Below, one piece after another: positions 57,201 to 59,850 of a DNA stretch of 64,000 nt. A model generated the notes under the pieces. The model worked only from the letters and a program-made list of their open reading frames with translations. It did not search any database and had not been told where the DNA came from. Source of the stretch: Yponomeuta sedellus (lineage: Eukaryota > Arthropoda > Insecta > Lepidoptera > Yponomeutidae); assembly GCA_934045075.1 (NCBI GenBank), contig OW203731.1, forward strand, positions 15,763,570 through 15,827,569, written 5' to 3'. The first letter of the stretch is position 1. Every line of letters begins with the position of its first letter. Made by a program: the position numbers and the translations under genes.

Positions 57201-58421
57201 ATTCTCTGTATTACGTACAGGCAGCGACATCTGACTTAAGCAAATTGCATTACTTACAGCCCCGACTAACTACTTTGCAGTTAGGTTTAACATCGGAACG
57301 ATATCACTGTACCCACATTTCACTGATGCCGTGAGTCGCCCATTGGCTCAATTGGTAGAGCGCTGGTACGGATAGCCAGAGGTTGCGGGTTCGAATCCCG
57401 GCATGGGTGAAATTTTTAGCCTCTAAATAGGTTTTTAAATTTGTTCCTTAGCACGGGTTAGTGCATTAAAAATAAAAATAGTGTAATCATGTGGGTACAG
57501 TGATATCGTTCCGATGTTAAACCTAACTGCAAAGTAGTTAGTCGGGGCTGTAAGTAATGCAATTTGCTTAAGTCAGATGTCGCTGCCTGTACGTAATACA
57601 GAGAATATTGTAAAGAGGTTCGAAATTTCACTGATGCCGTGAGTCGCCCATTGGCTCAATTGGTAGAGCGCTGGTACGGATAGCCAGAGGTTGCGGGTTC
57701 GAATCCCGGCATGGGTGAAATTTTTAGCCTCTAAATAGGTTTTTAAATTTGTTCCTTAGCACGGGTTAGTGCATTAAAAATAAAAATAGTGTAGTTATTA
57801 ATTTGATTGCTGTAATCATAACTACCTACTTATGATTACTGATTAGCTGAGTTGTAAAAACTTATATTTCCGTTCGTTCGCACAATAGTAGCGAACGGAC
57901 GTGCACACTGTCAGACATAATTAAAATACACTACCCCACACACTAACCTGCATGCGTCGTACCAAACAAAAACACATGTACCGACATGCAGGGAGTACCT
58001 AGATAGTGCGCTCTGACTACCTACGTAGCAAACGACAAGTCGATACATGAACGACACGCGCGCCACACTTATTTTTTTATGAGCAAGTTTATTAAAATGT
58101 AGTTATAAAAAGTAATCTTGTAATTGTGATTGCAACTACAATTTGCAGTTAATAATCAAAATGTTTAACTACTTATTCTGATTACTTCATTTAGTTTGTA
58201 ATCGTGATTATCAAAACTACTTTATGTAATCGTAGTTAGTGATTAGTAGGTAGTTAGATTGCATTTTGCCCCAGACTGCCGCTAGGACACGAGTGCTTCC
58301 TTTAAAATATTATTGAAATTAAACTTTTACTTCGTTTATTTTCCTCAGGTCCAAAAGAAGAGCCCACAACATGCATCATCACCATCACAGAGGATTAACT
58401 AACGTCACTCTACGAGTTTAG
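20225..58421 (+). CDS. Mp: Multiplexin (collagen XV/XVIII type), 3' part of gene, 23 exons
   Basis: Secreted basement-membrane collagen that forms homotrimers; its released C-terminal endostatin module acts as an extracellular signal in animals (family knowledge). Joining exons at 20225-20290, 20764-20784, 24188-24208, 24307-24336, 26020-26059, 26133-26149, 26373-26495, 26960-27118, 27856-28002, 29638-29737, 29975-30064, 40274-40335, 40501-40584, 41418-41552, 41629-41712, 42551-42782, 44035-44201, 45324-45464, 46821-46960, 48770-48952, 50023-50163, 50922-51011 and 58349-58421 gives 2346 nt in one frame (781 codons and stop). Order: acidic/proline linker, CEC start of the helical part, interrupted Gly-X-Y helix, trimerisation module, hinge, endostatin, basic/His tail. 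The 5' exons were not found. Small extra exons may have been missed in the long introns. Confidence 0.93.
20764..20784 (+). CDS. Mp: Mp micro-exon, 21 nt
   Basis: Encodes SDELPSS between acceptor ttttcag and a consensus donor gtaagt. Phase 0-0, so it could be skipped without a frameshift. Confidence 0.7.
20785..22184. other. Intron of Mp, nothing recognised
   Basis: No additional exon could be supported. A region near 21710-21800 (gcgcgtcaaaagtcgcgact) resembles 53795-53850 in reverse. Confidence 0.4.
22185..22381 (+). repeat. ~200-bp interspersed repeat, copy 1
   Basis: From tatagggaagagcgggtgat to ttgacatgtgctcgccaca. It is flanked by a possible 5-bp duplication agctt (22180-22184 and 22382-22386). 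Ends are weakly inverted (tagggaagagc / gctcgccaca). Copies at 46599-46789 (-) and 49777-49977 (+). Probably a non-autonomous DNA element. Confidence 0.65.
22556..23169. mobile_element. tRNA-derived retroelement, head-to-head dimer in one TSD
   Basis: Left unit is antisense (tRNA module 22586-22655), right unit is sense (23024-23095), with a short asymmetric centre near 22815-22860 (the 'catgtgagtgtaatcatgtg' junction). The arms match over about 270 bp. The whole dimer is bounded by the 15-bp direct repeat taatcttatacatta (22541-22555 and 23170-23184), so it inserted as one piece. Both arms share private changes (caatttagagg for ctatttagagg; ctggtacgg), as expected if one arm was copied from the other. 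Confidence 0.9.
23185..24187. other. Mp intron, gene-free apart from a Helitron-like insert
   Basis: AT-rich; small open frames without recognisable motifs. No supported exon. Confidence 0.4.
23391..23543 (-). mobile_element. Short Helitron-like element, - strand
   Basis: On the plus strand it runs CTAGctcacccagcgaac to ...tttatagGA, between A (23390) and T (23544), i.e. TC...CTAG inserted at AT. Interior shared with 51263-51452. Confidence 0.7.
24188..24208 (+). CDS. Mp: Mp micro-exon, 21 nt
   Basis: Encodes EFEPTDE; acceptor tctttcag, donor gtgagt; phase 0-0. Acidic like its neighbours. Confidence 0.7.
24295..25150 (+). repeat. Local duplications of a micro-exon with its flanks
   Basis: Related segments start near 24301, 24568, 24850 and 24955. 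Shared landmarks: the exon (ccagaaaatct), 'aaccgtcatc', 'gcatttgagaatta'/'catttgagagttc' and 'ttttccaaaagctaat'. The copy at 24859-24881 keeps a donor gtaagtgg but is 23 nt long; the copy at 24961-24989 is 29 nt and its donor has changed to gttagc. Only the first copy is in frame with good splice sites. Confidence 0.7.
24307..24336 (+). CDS. Mp: Mp micro-exon, 30 nt
   Basis: Encodes [10 protein letters not shown]; acceptor aattttag, donor gtaagt; phase 0-0. It is the intact member of a local duplication whose other copies (24560-25050) have decayed. Confidence 0.65.
25151..25750. other. Mp intron, AT-rich, nothing recognised
   Basis: No exon or repeat was supported. Confidence 0.4.
25752..25835 (-). 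mobile_element. 3' end of the tRNA-headed SINE, truncated
   Basis: Same tail as 10682-10760: 'gacatcacaaacatgtaaac', 'atccaagacctg'. The 3' hairpin is better kept here: loop actaggataccctgtgtc (25762-25779) with stem ggccccac/gtgggtacc (one bulge). Confidence 0.7.
26020..26059 (+). CDS. Mp: Mp exon, 40 nt, proline-rich
   Basis: Encodes [13 protein letters not shown] plus one base; acceptor ttttttacag, donor gtaagt; phase 0-1. Joins in frame to 26133. Confidence 0.7.
26133..26149 (+). CDS. Mp: Mp micro-exon, 17 nt
   Basis: Completes PPEPES after the previous exon; acceptor tgtttcag, donor gtaagt; phase 1-0. The 40-nt and 17-nt exons restore frame only together. Confidence 0.7.
26373..26495 (+). 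CDS. Mp: Mp exon, start of the collagen region (41 codons)
   Basis: Begins CECSLDMV, a short cysteine-containing non-collagenous segment typical before the first helix, then [18 protein letters not shown] and ends GIRGDK. It has the first RGD motif. Acceptor tttctatag, donor gttagt (slightly weak). Phase 0-0. Confidence 0.88.
26614..26738 (-). mobile_element. 5S-headed SINE, truncated, with 15-bp TSD
   Basis: The 3' third only. It is flanked by perfect 15-bp repeats tttgattagtgcttt (26599-26613 and 26739-26753), direct evidence for LINE-type target-primed insertion of this family. Confidence 0.9.
26960..27118 (+). CDS. Mp: Mp exon, collagen (53 codons)
   Basis: Seventeen uninterrupted Gly-X-Y triplets (GDQ GEQ GKI ... 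GPP GPP GPV) then VE. Acceptor tttaaacag, donor gtgaat. Phase 0-0. Confidence 0.95.
27119..27855. other. Mp intron, nothing recognised
   Basis: No repeat or exon assigned. Confidence 0.4.
27856..28002 (+). CDS. Mp: Mp exon, collagen (49 codons)
   Basis: [10 protein letters not shown] interruption, then 13 triplets rich in Lys/Glu ([15 protein letters not shown] ...). Acceptor tttctaacag, donor gtaaga. Phase 0-0. Confidence 0.95.
28204..29013. repeat. Cluster of imperfect snap-back repeats
   Basis: Three clear foldbacks lie side by side: 28204-28322 (gtgcggaaaggctgtcattg against caatgacggttccgcac), 28802-28918 (cacaactagggtggtaatac against attacctcccgtgttgtg) and 28924-29013 (cactt..cgactttttccg against cggaaaaagccactttat). 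A fourth, weaker one spans 28675-28760. Arms carry bulges; none has coding sequence. Confidence 0.65.
29106..29573 (-). pseudogene. LINE 3' region, truncated, with intact C-terminal frame
   Basis: On the minus strand it translates to a LINE C-terminus: [40 protein letters not shown], then [12 protein letters not shown]. It is followed by the 3' end 'ctctgggatacaggcgtga' and a (tatg)n tail at 29106-29150. The frame stays open for 155 codons but lacks any catalytic domain, so it is a 5'-truncated retrocopy. Family also at 38855-39090, with tail fragments at 5372-5460 and 55578-55626. Confidence 0.8.
29638..29737 (+). CDS. Mp: Mp exon, collagen with double RGD
   Basis: [33 protein letters not shown] plus one base: eleven triplets, highly charged, with two overlapping RGD motifs (ERGDRGDM). 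Acceptor ctgttttag, donor gtatga. Phase 0-1. Confidence 0.93.
29975..30064 (+). CDS. Mp: Mp exon, end of a helix and start of an interruption
   Basis: Continues [15 protein letters not shown] then [15 protein letters not shown], an acidic non-helical break. Acceptor tttttcttag, donor gtaaga. Phase 1-1; joins to 40274 across a 10.2-kb intron. Confidence 0.92.
   Translation, partial: ATEASKDYLAPLANQQNCLLFWIQRQTLQ
30196..30266. repeat. (AT)n microsatellite
   Basis: About 70 bases of at repeats in the long Mp intron, directly before a SINE fragment. Confidence 0.95.
30274..30399 (-). mobile_element. 5S-headed SINE, head half only
   Basis: Contains the 5S-like head in reverse (gacggtcacccattctacac, cctgttgttgcttaac) and the 'cgtgccttgcaaagcacg' segment; the 3' half is replaced by the (AT)n tract. 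Confidence 0.75.
30895..31035 (-). repeat. LINE 3'-UTR-like repeat, - strand
   Basis: Reads aagaatattctttattgtac and gttgctgaaggaaaagtg, the reverse of 9810-9950. Confidence 0.65.
31470..31610 (+). repeat. 'tttcctcacgatgttttcc' interspersed repeat
   Basis: cacctcagatgctcaggttt, cctcacgatgttttccttca and gtggtattgctactgtaac; the same family is at 40740-40930, 48100-48360, 59680-59850 and 61790-61990. It is common in lepidopteran genomes and has no coding content here. Confidence 0.7.
31800..31970 (-). mobile_element. 3' end of a CR1/Jockey-type LINE, truncated
   Basis: Carries the hairpin 31930-31939/31959-31968 (10-bp stem ggtctccac/gtggagacc) with loop actaggttatacctgtatc, homologous to the loop at 14-31. 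A (t/a)-rich end near 31800 fits the LINE 3' tail. Bases 31971-32230 may be more of the element but I cannot confirm this. Confidence 0.6.
32231..32738. other. Intron stretch, nothing recognised
   Basis: No gene or repeat was supported. Confidence 0.4.
32739..32788. repeat. Perfect 22-bp-stem hairpin
   Basis: gtgctcgtgttaaccttcat plus ac (32739-32760) pairs exactly with 32767-32788; 6-base loop tttata. It is next to a 'ccgaaacgtcgg' repeat (32836-32850) also seen at 50366-50380. Confidence 0.88.
32800..33959. other. Intron stretch, mostly unassigned
   Basis: Short LINE-like repeat at 32810-32905 (gccgaaacgtcgga, ataaatccatataaagacag); otherwise nothing recognised. Confidence 0.4.
33960..34478. 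mobile_element. Foldback MITE
   Basis: Ends are imperfect inverted repeats: catctagagtaggcgtgatc + gttg at 33961-33984 and caacgacccactcctaatct + aga at 34451-34473. The interior repeats cgttttacgtttc and tttcgtcg-type motifs and the duplicated 'ctaaagcagtgccagcg'. No protein encoded. Confidence 0.6.
34540..34760 (+). pseudogene. LINE reverse-transcriptase C-terminal fragment
   Basis: Two frames together read RGSFRFAAS and [20 protein letters not shown], then [10 protein letters not shown], the conserved C-terminal tail of Jockey/I-like LINEs. There is at least one frameshift near 34600. Confidence 0.65.
35690..38853 (+). pseudogene. RTE-clade LINE, broken by frameshifts and stops
   Basis: The single RTE polyprotein is split over several frames. 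Endonuclease pieces: [34 protein letters not shown] (35958-36380), then after a frameshift [28 protein letters not shown] and [11 protein letters not shown] (36376-36870). Linker 36870-37380. Reverse transcriptase: [20 protein letters not shown] (37349-37570), then [38 protein letters not shown] and [11 protein letters not shown] (37682-38476). After an in-frame TGA at 38474 the C-terminus [23 protein letters not shown] runs to about 38860 with a (gaa)n end. At least three frame changes and several stops mean it cannot make the enzyme. The 5' UTR-like start is near 35690. Confidence 0.88.
38855..39090 (+). pseudogene. LINE 3' end abutting the RTE copy
   Basis: Translates to [33 protein letters not shown] and [12 protein letters not shown], and ends 'ctctgggatacaggcgtga'; the same family as 29106-29573. 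It lies inside the TIR-bounded element. Confidence 0.75.
39248..39440. repeat. 85-bp tandem repeat near the right end of the DNA element
   Basis: Unit starts at 39248, 39333 and 39418 (the last partial). Each has 'ggtataaccgacag' and 'ttgcctataagcgac' in tandem. Likely subterminal transposase-binding repeats. Confidence 0.8.
40274..40335 (+). CDS. Mp: Mp exon, interruption between helices
   Basis: Encodes [20 protein letters not shown] plus K, an amphipathic break that returns to Gly-X-Y. Acceptor aattttacag, donor gtaagt. Phase 1-0. Confidence 0.88.
40501..40584 (+). CDS. Mp: Mp exon, short helix and break (28 codons)
   Basis: [12 protein letters not shown] then [16 protein letters not shown]. 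Acceptor gttattttag, donor gtatct. Phase 0-0. Confidence 0.9.
40740..40930 (+). repeat. 'tttcctcacgatgttttcc' repeat, diverged copy
   Basis: tttcctcaagatgttttttc, ttcacgtattgctacaataa, then cacgtggtaattaagcccat. Same family as 31470-31610, older. Confidence 0.55.
41112..41308. mobile_element. Foldback MITE in Mp intron
   Basis: About 57-bp imperfect inverted ends: gtgtttcacaatctgcagat, ccggataagctatccg on the left and cggatagcttatctggaac, cactgtgaaac on the right. The arms meet near caggggctgccgtt/aacggcagccctgg. Confidence 0.75.
41344..41368 (+). repeat. Tail fragment of the tRNA-derived retroelement
   Basis: tttagcctctaaataggttt alone, without tRNA or body; it lies 50 bases before an Mp exon. 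Confidence 0.6.
41418..41552 (+). CDS. Mp: Mp exon, collagen (45 codons)
   Basis: Fifteen perfect Gly-X-Y triplets ([18 protein letters not shown] ... GPK). Acceptor taactctag, donor gtaaga. Phase 0-0. Confidence 0.95.
41629..41712 (+). CDS. Mp: Mp exon, collagen then cysteine-containing break
   Basis: [20 protein letters not shown] then CTTPDLAQ. It has another RGD (PRGDRG) and one cysteine in the break. Acceptor tgtttcag, donor gtatca. Phase 0-0. Confidence 0.93.
42551..42782 (+). CDS. Mp: Mp exon, last helical segments (77 codons)
   Basis: [15 protein letters not shown]..., a break ([10 protein letters not shown]), then [15 protein letters not shown] and [17 protein letters not shown]. 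It is the last helix before the trimerisation module. Acceptor aattttacag, donor gtatgt. Phase 0-1. Confidence 0.95.
43133..43508. mobile_element. Foldback MITE in Mp intron
   Basis: acacccgtattccaagacgt, tcctcaaagtcgagg at the left is matched by cttcgaggaatgtcttagaa, tacgggtg at the right. The interior has several ctcgagt motifs. The flank 43077-43130 (catttcaaaatctagatcac) recurs in reverse at 62945-63007. Confidence 0.65.
43839..43908 (+). mobile_element. 5S-headed SINE, 3' fragment
   Basis: tgcgatgcaggaaaagaccc, cagcagtggggacatacag and a modified end acttgattg. Confidence 0.7.
44035..44201 (+). CDS. Mp: Mp exon, trimerisation module
   Basis: [20 protein letters not shown], then [20 protein letters not shown] and DGWQYVV. 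The pattern GTLAY...LLLRV..GWQY is diagnostic for the collagen XV/XVIII trimerisation domain that nucleates the trimer. Acceptor actttcag, donor gtaggt. Phase 1-0. Confidence 0.95.
44709..44921. mobile_element. tRNA-derived retroelement, perfect 76-bp palindrome
   Basis: After a body end (tactatttttatttttaatg, cactaacccgtgctaagg), arms 44755-44830 and 44845-44920 are exact reverse complements, each holding tail plus the T-arm and anticodon-arm half of the tRNA module. The 14-base loop tcaattggtagagc with its neighbours (44829-44844) is the D-arm. A 12-bp direct repeat aaaagtactttt flanks the whole (44697-44708, 44922-44933; it is itself palindromic). Confidence 0.9.
45085..45300 (-). mobile_element. 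5S-headed SINE, diverged, head missing
   Basis: gcacgggtctcttccctgag, ctccaccacggggaccaagt and 'aagcctctgacttggctta' are kept with many changes. It ends 24 bases before an Mp exon and may overlap its branch-point region. Confidence 0.7.
45324..45464 (+). CDS. Mp: Mp exon, end of trimerisation module and hinge
   Basis: [20 protein letters not shown] completes the WQYVV-LGSIL motif, followed by a proline/arginine hinge ([18 protein letters not shown]) where endostatin-type fragments are usually released. Basic RKK is a possible cleavage site (inference). Acceptor cttttcag, donor gtaagt. Phase 0-0. Confidence 0.9.
45536..45745 (+). mobile_element. Helitron-like non-autonomous repeat, second family
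   Basis: ataaaggcgaaagtttgtga to gcggggcacggctagt; homologous to 15405-15606. Confidence 0.5.
46091..46446 (-). mobile_element. 5S-headed SINE, full length
   Basis: 3' end cgatattaaccccttgtatg at 46091; head up to tcggtttgactaggcc at 46442. It carries ggtcgttacggggcggttac and cctgaccgtgtctgttgttg in plus reading. Confidence 0.82.
46599..46789 (-). repeat. ~200-bp interspersed repeat, copy 2
   Basis: Reverse of 22185-22381 (tgtggcgagcacatgtcaac to acccgctcttccctata). It ends 31 bases before the acceptor of the first endostatin exon. No target duplication seen. Confidence 0.65.
46821..46960 (+). CDS. Mp: Mp exon, endostatin part 1
   Basis: [20 protein letters not shown], then [20 protein letters not shown] and AS. 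This matches the endostatin start (LHLVALN.P..G.M) and the conserved Cys plus GTFRAFLSS segment. Acceptor tttttttcag, donor gtaata. Phase 0-2. The 3' 48 nt and the donor lie in a 113-bp unit repeated three times; reading past the donor gives a stop at once (AGG TAA). Confidence 0.93.
46913..47251. repeat. Three tandem 113-bp copies of exon end plus donor
   Basis: Units 46913-47025, 47026-47138 and 47139-47251 each begin gaattcgaggaaagtgggcg, contain the last 48 nt of the endostatin exon and 65 nt of intron. Donors read cag|gtaata in units 1 and 2 and cag|ttaata (broken) in unit 3. Copies 2 and 3 are also closer to each other than to copy 1. Confidence 0.95.
47252..47440 (+). pseudogene. RTE-type LINE C-terminal fragment
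   Basis: Reads [20 protein letters not shown], then [18 protein letters not shown], the usual C-terminal RTE stretch, with a (gat)n tail at 47423-47440. It abuts the tandem duplication exactly. Confidence 0.75.
48100..48360 (+). repeat. 'tttcctcacgatgttttcc' interspersed repeat, longest copy
   Basis: Contains tgaggtatttgaacatctca, ctcacgatgttttccttcaa, tacataacttagagacaaag and a t(c/g)ggaacctgggtctcc end. Same family as 31470-31610. Confidence 0.7.
48445..48688 (+). mobile_element. tRNA-derived retroelement, decayed, inverted tails
   Basis: Antisense tail (ggttaaaaattccacccatg), a body, a tRNA-like module lacking its anticodon arm (48573-48620; cagttgggaggtcgcgagtt then cgagtcccggca), and a sense tail. 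A possible 10-bp repeat aaaaatacaa flanks it (48435-48444, 48689-48698), but it resembles the element end. Confidence 0.65.
48770..48952 (+). CDS. Mp: Mp exon, endostatin part 2
   Basis: [36 protein letters not shown] and [15 protein letters not shown] match the core of endostatin (RLQDLYSIVRRADR-type, LF.GSEG, IFSF.GK). Acceptor cgttccag, donor gtaaga. Phase 2-2. Confidence 0.96.
48953..49776. other. Mp intron, nothing recognised
   Basis: AT-rich. A direct/inverted similarity exists between 49080-49130 and 49415-49450 (accaacttagtcagtaaatt versus aatttactgactaagttggt). Confidence 0.45.
49777..49977 (+). repeat. ~200-bp interspersed repeat, copy 3
   Basis: Same family as 22185-22381, with a possible 5-bp duplication cctat (49772-49776, 49978-49982). 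It ends 45 bases before an endostatin exon, so the branch point of that intron lies in or just after it. Confidence 0.65.
50023..50163 (+). CDS. Mp: Mp exon, endostatin part 3
   Basis: [40 protein letters not shown] and FKLLGQEM match endostatin KSVWHGSDPNGRRL...C..WR...GLASSL. The second conserved cysteine is present. Acceptor ttatttcag, donor gtaaga. Phase 2-2. Confidence 0.96.
50360..50483. repeat. 'aataatcgcgactaatcccg' repeat interrupted by a LINE tail
   Basis: cgttgctgaaacgtcggaaa, taaataatcgcgactaatcc, cccgtttaatatataactat; also at 9195-9246 and 17285-17366. It is split by the insertion at 50484. Confidence 0.55.
50484..50704 (+). mobile_element. 5'-truncated RTE-type LINE with 11-bp TSD
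   Basis: Ends ggctatgtccagcagtggac, taatatagcctgaagaagaa. It is flanked by catcgcgagtt (50473-50483 and 50705-50715). Confidence 0.85.
50922..51014 (+). CDS. Mp: Mp exon, endostatin C-terminus with two possible ends
   Basis: [20 protein letters not shown], then [10 protein letters not shown]. The last two endostatin cysteines (YSC, VLC) are present. A consensus donor gtaagt starts at 51012, giving an exon 50922-51011 that joins in frame to 58349. If the intron is kept, the frame stops at once (CCG TAA, 51012-51014). Acceptor tttgtcccag. Phase 2-2. Confidence 0.92.
51263..51452 (-). mobile_element. Short Helitron-like element, - strand
   Basis: Plus strand CTAGctgacccagcgaactt ... tatataatagaaGA, between A (51262) and T (51453): TC...CTAG at an AT target. 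Best-preserved copy of the family. Confidence 0.75.
51453..52440. other. Last Mp intron, unassigned part
   Basis: No exon or named repeat supported. Confidence 0.4.
52441..53792. mobile_element. 1.35-kb foldback element with long inverted arms
   Basis: Left arm about 52443-52730, right arm about 53540-53790. Outer match: agtaccatcgataaaatatt against aatattttatcgatggtagt. Inner match: ttcactagatggcgcgattt against aaatcgcgccatctagtgaa, plus acaacaactacggacacaga against tctgtgcccgtagttgttgt. The ~800-bp centre has no recognised ORF and holds a tRNA-derived element (52969-53103). Confidence 0.8.
52969..53103 (+). mobile_element. tRNA-derived retroelement, minimal copy with TSD
   Basis: Starts 'tgcactaacccgtgcta', then directly the tRNA module (53005-53075, gttggaaagagc variant) and the tail. 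It lacks the body. Flanked by tcatcagcag (52959-52968 and 53104-53113). Confidence 0.8.
53924..54250 (-). mobile_element. 5S-headed SINE, near full length
   Basis: ggtatcaacctttgtaggtc to gttgttgcttaactcaagtg; the outermost head bases are missing. Confidence 0.82.
54251..54776. other. Last Mp intron, unassigned part
   Basis: A 60-codon open frame at 54254-54436 shows no known motif. Nothing else seen. Confidence 0.4.
54777..54935 (+). mobile_element. 5S-headed SINE with internal deletions
   Basis: gcgcttgtggccgaatggaa, ccgagtgactggaatcaatc, then a jump past the 5S A-box/C-box part to ttccgaacgcttccgtgctt, and again from gtcagaggcct to the end cgatatcgatac. Confidence 0.75.
54965..55105 (-). 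repeat. LINE 3'-UTR-like repeat, - strand
   Basis: agaatattctttattgtaca, cagagcacat..., ttggcggccttattgctaaa, ccagacaacctt. Same family as 9810-9950. Confidence 0.65.
55106..55974. other. Last Mp intron, mostly unassigned
   Basis: Contains a short LINE tail (55578-55626: cctcacgttgtatcccagag) and otherwise nothing recognised. Confidence 0.4.
55975..56314 (-). mobile_element. 5S-headed SINE, split by a hAT-like insertion
   Basis: 3' end tcgatataaaccccttgtat; head continues after the insertion at 58279-58297 (ccgctaggacacgagtgct). The two halves join as one normal SINE when one 8-bp duplicate and the insert are removed. Confidence 0.88.
56315..58278. mobile_element. hAT-like non-autonomous element with 8-bp TSD
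   Basis: Ends cagtgtagggcgtagttaac and gcattttgccccagactg are inverted (cagt.t.gggc). Perfect 8-bp duplication ccgctagg (56307-56314, 58279-58286). The interior is built from many 'gtagttaacta', 'taatca' and 'gattac' motifs, with no transposase. About 606 bp of it is element and the rest is the nested array. Confidence 0.85.
56447..57790. mobile_element. Five-unit palindromic array of the tRNA-derived retroelement
   Basis: Three antisense units (tRNA modules 56478-56546, 56787-56856, 57092-57160) are followed by two sense units (57341-57411, 57646-57717). The units are almost identical and share gccccgactaactactttg. The turn is near 57317, where an antisense body stops at 'ctgtacccacat' and a sense unit starts at 'ttcactgatgccgtgag'. 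A 14-bp repeat gtagttattaattt (56433-56446, 57791-57804) flanks the whole array, so it entered as one piece. Confidence 0.9.
58349..58421 (+). CDS. Mp: Mp last exon, basic and histidine-rich tail
   Basis: Acceptor attttcctcag; it continues [20 protein letters not shown] and VTLRV, stop TAG 58419-58421. Phase 2. It adds 23 residues after endostatin with SKRR and five consecutive His. The single last intron (7.3 kb) can be kept, giving the shorter end at 51014. The total frame closes only with this phase, which supports it. Confidence 0.72.
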
Positions 58422-58677
58422 AGAATGGTTAATGTAAATTCGTATGAGCCAGAACAAGTATTATATGTTTCCAGTGTATGCTTTTTATTTTATTAATTAG
58501 ATATACCGACGTCCTGAACGCAAACATGACAAAACTTGTATTAAATGTGACTAAAGCAATTATGCCAACTAATTGTAAGTATGTATGTATGTATGTATGT
58601 ATGTATGTATGTATGTATGTATGTATGTATGTATGTATGTATGTATGTATGTATGTATGTATGTATGTATGTATGTA

Positions 58678-58724
<47 letters not shown>

Positions 58725-59125
58725 ATGTATGTATGTATGTATGTATGTATGTATGTATGTATGTATGTATGTATGTATGTATGTATGTATGTATGTATGT
58801 ATGTATGTATGTATGTATGTATGTATGTATGTATGTATGTATGTATGTATGTATGTACATAAATACATACATACACACATACATGTATGCATGTACGGCT
58901 TGATGTATTTAAGGTTAAGAAGTGTCATTAAATTCGTATTTACTGTCATTAAATTCGTATTTTTTTATGAAATCGAGTTTATTGTTTTTTTGTTAATTCA
59001 GGATGAAGAACAAGTGAACTACTTTGTTATTAATTTATTGTATTTATTTCGCTAAAGTTGTGAAAATGAGATTAAAAACAATAAACTTCACCCCAGAGAA
59101 AATGTGCCATTAAAAATTAAATAAA
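58422..59125 (+). other. Mp: Probable 3' UTR of Mp
   Basis: Follows the stop codon; candidate AATAAA signals at 59080-59085 and 59120-59125. The true end is not determined. Confidence 0.4.
58579..58857. repeat. (GTAT)n with central (GT)n
   Basis: About 280 bases of gtat, interrupted by (gt)13 at 58683-58708. All ORFs here are repeat translations. Confidence 0.95.
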
Positions 59126-59258
59126 TCTACTTCTTTGTTTTCTTTATTAATATGTTTATTCATTTATTTTTTAATTAAGTGCAATAAAAGAATTATTATA
59201 CTACATATTCTCATTACAATAAAACCAAATAAATCAGCTGTAAGAGGTTAATGACCAA

Positions 59259-59436
59259 GGCCTAGATTCTGTTACTGCATTGTAGTACAATGACGACTGT
59301 ATAAACATGACGATTTCATTTCATTGCTGCATTAGTATCACACCTTCTAGGCGCCAATGGTATAAAAAACACGTCAGTTAACCCGTTCATTTATCTGTCA
59401 ATGTACTGTAATGCATTAACAGAACAGAGGCCCAGG
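59259..59436. mobile_element. MITE-like repeat, copy 2
   Basis: Ends ggcctagattctgttactgc and gcattaacagaacagaggcc are inverted. Homologous to 11933-12114. Confidence 0.65.
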
Positions 59437-59496
59437 TTTACGTTGTATATTAAATAATAATATTGGCCTTTTTGCATCTACTTAATGATATGATTT

Positions 59497-59660
59497 ATAC
59501 AGCGTCCAGTGGTATCTTCACTCACACTAGATGGGTGAAGGGACCACGCCGACGCTGCAGTGCCTGGGACATGGTTTTTATAGATGGTGTAGGCTTGCCC
59601 AGCACCTACACCATCCTGACAGCTTAGTCGGCCTAGCCCACAGGAAAGACTAGTCAATAC
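59497..59660. repeat. Interspersed repeat shared with 8163-8358
   Basis: gtaggcttgcccagcaccta, caccatcctgacagcttagt, cggcctagcccacaggaaag; inverse orientation to the other copy. Confidence 0.5.
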
Positions 59661-59679
59661 GTGCGAAGCCAACGTGCGG

Positions 59680-59850
59680 GTTTCCTCACGATGTTTTCCT
59701 TTACAGTTAGCGTGTGGTATTGTGGCTACAAATTCGCAATGTACGTAACTTTGAAATTAAACAAAGTCATTGGTACATGCCCGCACTCGGGATCAAACCT
59801 GGGGCTCTCGCTTGCCAGTCCATGGTTCTACCCACGGAGCTACCACCGCT
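59680..59850 (+). repeat. 'tttcctcacgatgttttcc' interspersed repeat
   Basis: gtttcctcacgatgttttcc, tttacagttagcgtgtggta, then a 'gcccgcactcgggatcaaac' end. Confidence 0.7.

Noticed and set aside
56447..57790. CRISPR-like array because of regular repeats
   Set aside because: Repeats are ~300 bp with tRNA modules, change orientation, and the context is an animal intron.
58376..58395. Histidine run as a cloning-tag contamination
   Set aside because: It follows a natural acceptor with polypyrimidine tract, is in phase with the gene, and no vector sequence surrounds it.
58429..59055. Overlapping long frames of MYVC and YIHT repeats
   Set aside because: Translation of the (GTAT)n tract in all frames.
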